In this document: positions 58,192-64,000 of the stretch, one piece after another
Layout: each line of letters starts with the position of its first letter
How positions within the stretch are numbered: the first letter of the stretch is position 1
From: Linum tenue
Taxonomy: Eukaryota; Streptophyta; Magnoliopsida; Malpighiales; Linaceae
Length of the DNA stretch: 64,000 nucleotides
Direction of reading: 5' to 3'
Assembly (NCBI GenBank): GCA_946122785.1
Contig: CAMGYJ010000002.1
Location: forward strand, 25,642,492 to 25,706,491
Translations under genes and position numbers: made by a program
Notes under the pieces: generated by a model
What the model was told of the DNA's origin: nothing
The model's database searches: none
The model's input: only the letters and a program-made list of their open reading frames with translations

Positions 58192-60720
58192 ATGGTAAAA
58201 AAAAAAGTGGTTCAGTTCCTCCTCGAATCACTTCCAAAAAAAGTGGGTAATCGTGTTGGAGCTGCAGAAGGGATTCAAGGGAAAGTCTCATCTAGTACAC
58301 CTACACCTACCACTAGCATTGAATCTACACCTGCTACTGCAACACCTGCAGCTGCTACGCCTACGCCTATACAGATCACTGATATGGGAAGAGGAGCAGA
58401 TGGAGTGGGTGAGCCAAAGAAAAATGTGAAGGGAGCGGGAAGGAAGAAGAGATCCCCGTGGTGGAATCCTTATGATGAGGTTCTGGTGGATGACTACCCA
58501 TATGGCAAATGCAAACAGTGTGTAACTTTGATCAATGCTCACTCGATCAATAACGGGACTACTGGTTTGAAGAACCATCACTGGGCATGCGAGAGAAAGA
58601 GGAAGGAAGCCAGTGGCCAATCACTATTGAATTATGAGCTTGGGGATGGTGAGGTAGGCTCTCTTACTCCATGGAAGTTTGATCAACATAAATCTAGAAC
58701 TGCATTAGATGTAATGATCATCTTGGATGAGCTGCCATTTCGCTTTGTTGAGCATGAAGGGTTTAAGAGATTCATGGCGGTAACCCAACCATTGTTTGTG
58801 ATATCTGGAAGACAGACAATAAGACAAGATTTTTATATAATCTTTTTGGAGAAAAAAGAGTTGCTATCTGAGTTCTTCAAATCCAAGTGCAAAGGAAGAA
58901 TTTCTATCACCACAAATACATGGACTTCTGGTAACAGCCAAAATTTCATGTGTGCAACTGCTCATTTTATTGGGAGTGACTGGAAGCTGCAGAAGATGAT
59001 CATTAGCTTTGTTCCCATCACTAGTCACACAGGGAAGGATATTGCAGAAAATTGGCAGAATGTCTACAAGATTGGAAAGCACAACATTTGTTCTCCATTA
59101 CCATGGATAATGCTTCTTCTAATGATGTTCTTTAGAGTGTATGAGAACAACGATGAAAGAGTGGGGGACACATTTGCTTAGTGAAGTATTTGCAATTTCG
59201 ATGTGTGGCACATATAATCAATTTTGCTGTGTCAGATGGGTTGAAGGAGGTTGGAGTTGTTGTAGAAAGGGTTCGAGATTGTGTGAAATGGGTGAAGTCA
59301 TCACCAGGTAGAAGTGCAAAGTTCAAATCTACCATTGACTATCTACAAATGGATGGAAGAAGACTTGTATCTTTGGATGTTCCAACTAGGTGGAACTAAA
59401 CTTATTTGATTTTGGAATCTGCAGAAAGGTTTGAGCTTGTTTTTAACTTCTTGCATTTGAGCCCCAATGATTCTGCATTTTGGGATTATGTGGACTCAAA
59501 GAGAGGTCCTCCAACTAAGGAAGATTGGAGCAGTATTCGGCGCCTAATGAAGTATTTGAAGTTCTTTTATGAGCTCACCTTTCGGGTATCAGGTATGTGA
59601 ACAGAACTCCACCTATTCAAATTCATGGTTTTTACTTTTATTAGTTTGTAATATGAGAATAATTTGTTGTTATTTTTTGATGTATTAGGAACATCTTATG
59701 TGACTGCTCATACTTTCTTCAAGGCTATTGCTGACATCTATGAAGTGATAGAACTTTTTAAGAAAGACATAGATGTAGAGATACAACGGATGACAGAAAT
59801 AATAGAGGCAAAGGTACGAAAGTATTGGTTTGAGAATGATGATGATGAGGCGGAGAACCTAAGGATAAATAGGTTGGTTTACATGGCTTGTGTGGTAGAT
59901 CCTAAGCATAAAATGGTGTCTTGGATGTGGGGTAAGATGTATGGGAAGAAGGAAGGAGACGATTTGGTGAAAGATGTGACTGCAGAGATTGAGGTTTACA
60001 GATTGAAGTATGCACCTCAACCCTCCAAGCCTACTGTTCAGACCACTCCTAGTGTTGATGATGATACTAGATCTGCATCTTATGGAGGGACATTTGATGC
60101 TGAATTCAAGAAGATGAGAAATGAGCAACTTCAGATGGGGATTCGAGGTTTTTTTGAGCTAGACATCTACTTAAGAGATGCTAATGATGCTATTAAAGAG
60201 GATGATAATGATACGAAGTTTGACATCTTGCTGTGATGGAGTAAGAACGACGTTAGATATCTTATTCTTTCCTAGATGGTTAAGGATATCCTAGCTCTTC
60301 CAGTCTCCTCTGTTACCTCAGAGGCCGCTTTCAGTTGTGGAGGTCGAGTGCTCTGCTCGTTTAGGTCTACGTTGAGCCCCATCATTGTAGAGGCCTTGAT
60401 TTGTGTTGAAGATTGGATAAGGTATGAAGGAGGGAAGAAAGCAGAAAAAGTTGATGATAAAGAAGATGAAAATCAAGACCAAATTGATTATGAAAGTGGT
60501 AAGAATTCATAATTTAATTTATTTGAAGTATTCCTTTACGCATTTTCCAATAACATATTATTAGATGAATTCTAACAATTTGTATTTTTTATTACACTTA
60601 GTCACTACTAACTTCCAAGCTCGAATGGAAAGTGCTACTATCATGCCAAGTGAAGGTGACAAACAAGGTTTACTTGTTGTATTGGAGGAGGAGGAGAAAG
60701 ATGAAGAGGAGGAAGTTTGA
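58192..60720 (+). pseudogene. hAT transposase (zinc finger BED, RICESLEEPER-like), decayed
   Basis: The first fragment (58192-59178) carries a BED-type zinc finger (YGKCKQC ... LKNHHWAC) and the start of the catalytic core (SITTNTWTSGNSQNFM). Later pieces are FRCVAHIINFAVSDGLKEV (59199 on), DVPTRWN, then LTFRVSG joined across an intron at 59593-59688 (GTATGT to TTAG) to TSYVTAHTFFKAI. The C-terminal hAT dimerisation region is VSSVTSEAAFSCGGRV (60302 on). Lesions: a frameshift near 59085 and in-frame stops after TRWN (TAA), at 60234-60236 (TGA) and 60273-60275 (TAG). The kept intron shows that this is a DNA transposon copy, not a retrocopy. It cannot make active transposase. Confidence 0.88.
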
Positions 60721-63164
60721 GACGAGGATGAGGAGATAGAAAGAGAAGAGATTTTCACGTTGTTTTAGGTGGTGGTGGTCTTCTCGGCATCTCCTTATTT
60801 TTTTCATTCCCGTAAATTTGTTCCAGTTGATGCAATGCCCTTTCCTCTTTCTCTCTCTCACTCACTTTTCCCCCTATCTTTCTCTCTCACTTTTCTATCT
60901 GCGATGGTTTCTCACATCTCAGTTTGGGAGATGACGATCTCGAAGCGATCAGGTTGTGGATTTGAGAGGACGAGAAAGAGGATTTAAAGAATGCCCAGGT
61001 GCACAGGTTATAATCTTGGTTTTGTTATCTTTCTGTCGTTCATGATTTTGTTCTTTTTTTCATGGGTTTATTTTGATTACTTTTCAGATGAGATTTTGCA
61101 AGATGAGGTAAACGGTGGGGCGTTGATTGATCTGCTGTTCTTAAGGATGGTGTGGGCAACACCAGGGGTTTGGAGTTCCAAAAAGAGTCGCTGGAATTTA
61201 GGCGAGGTTAATCCTCTTCTATATTCTTTGCAGTTCTGTTGTTGGCAAAGCCTTCCCTTACATAGCAGATTCTGTTTTTGCCTTTTGCAGATAATCATAT
61301 GATAGATTATCCATTTTTCATGGGAACTATGTTCTCTCTCTGCCTTCTCCAATCGCCAATCTCCAGCTAATGGAAATTCTCTTTTCTCAATCTCCTCGCA
61401 GATCAGTTTCTTATTTTTATTTTTCGACTTTTCTGATTCGAACTTTTCCCATGCAATGCATATATGCTATGAATCTCTCGACATCAAGTTCTCGGACCTT
61501 CCAAAGTTGTAAAGAGAGGATTCAGTTGAAGACCCTAATCTACAGGTTCCGTTCTGGTTTCAAGTGGTTGTTTATTGTCTCCCTGCATCTTTCTTTCTCA
61601 CTCCAGATTGAAAGTGAAGGTTCAGAGATTTATCCTATTTTTTTTTCTATCAGCCACACAGAAAAGAGTAGAGCTCTAGGTTGCTCAATGGAATTGAAAG
61701 GTACATGGAGTGTTCACAGAAGAGGCAGATCCCTTGACCTGTGCTTATTTGAGGTAATTGTTGCTCTTGCCGAGTTTGTTTTCTCAGTTATCTTGGCGAT
61801 TTTCTCTTCCTTTCATTAATCTTATGGATTCATTTTCTTCTTTTCTTGGGAGCAGTTGAGGATTTCCCCTTGTCGTTGAGGGTGCAAATTAATCAAGGAG
61901 CCAATTCATTGCCTATGAACTCAACCTTTCGTCCTTATGTTTCCTTAGCTTCCTCATTTTGTCAATCTCTTTCCCATCAGAGTCGTTTGCTGTTTTCAAT
62001 GGTTCTTTGGTTGGTTGTGGGTTCGAATTAGTCGTCCATGTAACGGGAATTATATTTGAGCAAGGTGATTAGGGGGCATATGTGAATCTCAGCTTTAATG
62101 GGTTCGCCTAGCTTTCTTGAATCTCTGCTTTTGCTTTTGATGGTCCTGGATTCGAATTTGCTCTTTTCCAGCTGGTATTATGGACACAAGAAGATTTGGT
62201 TAGCTCACAATCTCTTGGTGTGCGTCATTGATCCGTTCTCTTTTACTTCTACTATAAATGTCAGATTCCTCGGTGATTTGGAGTTAACAACAACTTCTTT
62301 TTACATCGTTTGTTTCAGGTGTTTTATGCGGATCTTATATAGAACAGAGGTTATTTTTCACTAACTCTGCTCTCTTTGAGTCACAAATGAAATGATATTG
62401 CAATCTTACAAGTCTGGTGTTGGCGAGCTTCTGATTGGGACTTAAGTATTTTCCCTGCCATTCTCATTTTTCGGATTCTGTAGTTTGCTCTTTGCTCATT
62501 AGCATTTGATGGTTCTTGCCGTTGTGCAATTATCTAAGAGTGTGTTAAGGATTTTGTTTTGTAATCTGTCATTAGTGAAAATGCAAAGTCGAACACCAAG
62601 TTTTAATGTTTCCGTGAGGTTGTACCCAATCCCAATTAATTGGGTGTTCCATGCTGTAAGCTTTACACCTTTTGTATCTTTTGGTCATGCTAAATACCAA
62701 CGGATTAATACAGCTGAGTTGATGAGATTACAATGCTTTTATGGAGGCCGCTGGCGGTGCCTTTTTAAAAGGTAGCACCCATGCAGAATTTAGTTCATGC
62801 TATTGCCATTATTCTTTTTTACTTGATACTGTTCTGTCAATACATCTCCAGTATTCTAAGTAAATTCCAAGGAGAAGCCTCTGCCAATGGAAGTGTTTAT
62901 GGACTTGAGCTATGAGGAGAATCTCCTAGCACGATTTTGAAGAACTTACAAAAATTAACTATGTTGTGTCACACGAAACTCCAGCCAGCTATTTAATCAC
63001 TATATAGTTCACATATGAAAACAAGTCCCGCCGCGGAGTGCGGGCTATGAGATCTAGTAATATATAATGACCATAATATTGTAGAAAGAAACATATCAAA
63101 CATGTTAAAGAGATTACTATATCAAATAAATGATGATACATATCTCCAATATATATATATATAT
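60721..63164. other. Long T-rich region, no gene recognised
   Basis: Several short open frames occur (for example 61370-61819) but their products are unfamiliar, Phe/Ser/Leu-rich and typical of T-rich non-coding DNA. The sequence could be the 3' part of the hAT element or a decayed host leader. (AT) repeats lie at about 63149-63164. Confidence 0.45.
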
Positions 63165-63445
63165 CTACACATAATATAATACACCGAAGGGAAAAACGGG
63201 AGCTCCATTTCAAATTTCCTGCAACGAGAGTGAAAGTAGGAAGGACATTTTGGTCTTCACAATTAGTTTTTTTTATTCATTAAAAAGACACGTACTGGGA
63301 TTCGAACCATGACCATTTTAAAGAAAAGCAAGGATCATAACCAATCACACTAAGTACATTTGTTGTATCTTTTTAAATTAAAAACATATAATAGTAGGGA
63401 GGAAAAAACCCTTCCCCCATTTCAAATTCCATGCTCCATAAGCGT
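63165..63445. repeat. 281-bp direct repeat, first copy, with tRNA-like SINE signature
   Basis: Nearly identical to 63720-64000. On the minus strand it holds an A-box-like TTAGTGTGATTGGTTA and, about 35 bases on, a perfect B box GGTTCGAATCC (63298-63308 on the plus strand). This is the spacing and order of a tRNA-derived polymerase III promoter. An A-rich stretch (AATGAATAAAAAAAAC) follows. Confidence 0.65.
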
Positions 63446-63719
63446 TTGTAGGAAGGGTAGAATAGGGAGTGTCAATTTTTTTCTCTTTCCTCTGTGGAAC
63501 GGGCCAACTTAATATACACATGCGGATTTAAACGGGCCCAGAAGTGTCAATTTTTTTCTTTAAGCCATTTTATTTCTCCCTGGTGATAAAATATATATGA
63601 AAAGGCAAAAACAATACTCATTTTTATTGCTAAAATTAAAAAATTTAACAATAAACTAATGCATGGTATCTAATGGGCTAACCGCTAACCATAAAATAAA
63701 AGAGTTGAATGGGTCTGAC

Positions 63720-64000
63720 CTACACATAATATAATACACCGAAGGGAAAAACGGGAGCCCCATTTCAAATTTTCTGCAACGAGAGTGAAAGTAGGAAGGA
63801 CATTTTGGTCTTCACAATTAGTTTTTTTTATTCATTAAAAAGACACGTACTGGGATTCAAACCATGACCATTTTTAAAGAAAAGCAAGGATCATAACCAA
63901 TCACACTAAGTACATTTGTTGTATCTTTTTAAATTAAAAACATATAATAGCAGGGAGGAAAAAACCCTTCCCCCATTTTAAATTCCCTGCTCCAGGAGCG
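63720..64000. repeat. 281-bp direct repeat, second copy, cut by the window edge
   Basis: Starts CTACACATAATATAATACACC like the first copy, 555 bases downstream, with few differences by eye. Its B box has one change (GGTTTGAATCC, 63853-63863). The copy continues to the last base of the window, so its true end and the number of further copies are unknown. Confidence 0.75.

Noticed and set aside
58192..60720. Domesticated hAT gene of the DAYSLEEPER type
   Set aside because: A frameshift and three in-frame stops, including within the core, rule out a maintained gene.
61370..61819. 149-codon plus-strand open frame
   Set aside because: Phe/Ser-rich product with no known similarity in a T-rich region; no promoter or splice context.
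63298..63395. Functional tRNA gene on the minus strand
   Set aside because: A and B boxes are present but the acceptor and anticodon stems do not pair, and the unit is repeated with flanks, so a SINE or satellite fits better.

Overview
This is nuclear DNA from a flowering plant, most likely a eudicot. The protein-coding genes are split by many short GT-AG introns, several encode plastid-targeted proteins, and the space between them is filled with typical plant transposons: L1-type LINEs, a Ty3/gypsy element of the Tat lineage, a Cassandra TRIM, hAT MITEs and a Pack-MULE. I cannot name the species.

Six genes look intact or nearly so: chloroplastic lipocalin (1063-2500, minus, 5 exons), a single-exon GRAS transcription factor (23969-25420, plus), a Spg1/Tem1-like small GTPase (28708-31365, minus, 6 exons), the FHA protein DAWDLE (35460-39129, minus, 10 exons), tryptophan synthase beta chain (45080-47268, plus, 4 exons) and a plastid glucose-6-phosphate/phosphate translocator (49001-51323, minus, 4 exons placed and the last few codons not located). 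For the spliced genes, exons and phases were worked out by hand. The five genes with a stop codon placed give uninterrupted frames of 341, 483, 305, 414 and 477 residues. The genes do not form a pathway or cluster; three act in the plastid and the others in transcription, RNA processing and signalling.

Layout: 1-2.5 kb lipocalin; 3.1-9.2 kb a decayed NEPRO-like gene with a full-ORF2 LINE (about 4.45-9.14 kb) inside one intron; 9.2-13.5 kb hAT-type MITEs, one nested in another; 13.6-23.5 kb a Tat-lineage Ty3/gypsy element with 504-bp LTRs, a tRNA-Lys primer site and a spliced antisense gene; 24-25.4 kb GRAS gene, abutting a second decayed copy of the NEPRO-like gene (25.44-26.16 kb); 28.7-31.4 kb GTPase; 32.8-34.7 kb a Pack-MULE-like element with 600-bp inverted repeats carrying an SCL23 fragment; 35.5-39.1 kb DAWDLE; 40.7-43.0 kb a poly(A) retroposon interrupted by a solo LTR; 43.5-44.5 kb a Cassandra array of three LTRs; 45.1-47.3 kb TSB; 49.0-51.3 kb GPT; 51.7-64 kb a transposon graveyard with a MITE, two dead LINEs, a dead intron-containing hAT transposase and a 281-bp direct repeat that contains a tRNA-like SINE signature.

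I found no sign of an entirely new biological system. The most informative things are structural: nested insertions whose target duplications can be read directly, a duplicated pseudogene that supplies the LINE-free allele, a captured regulatory-gene fragment, and a three-LTR Cassandra array.
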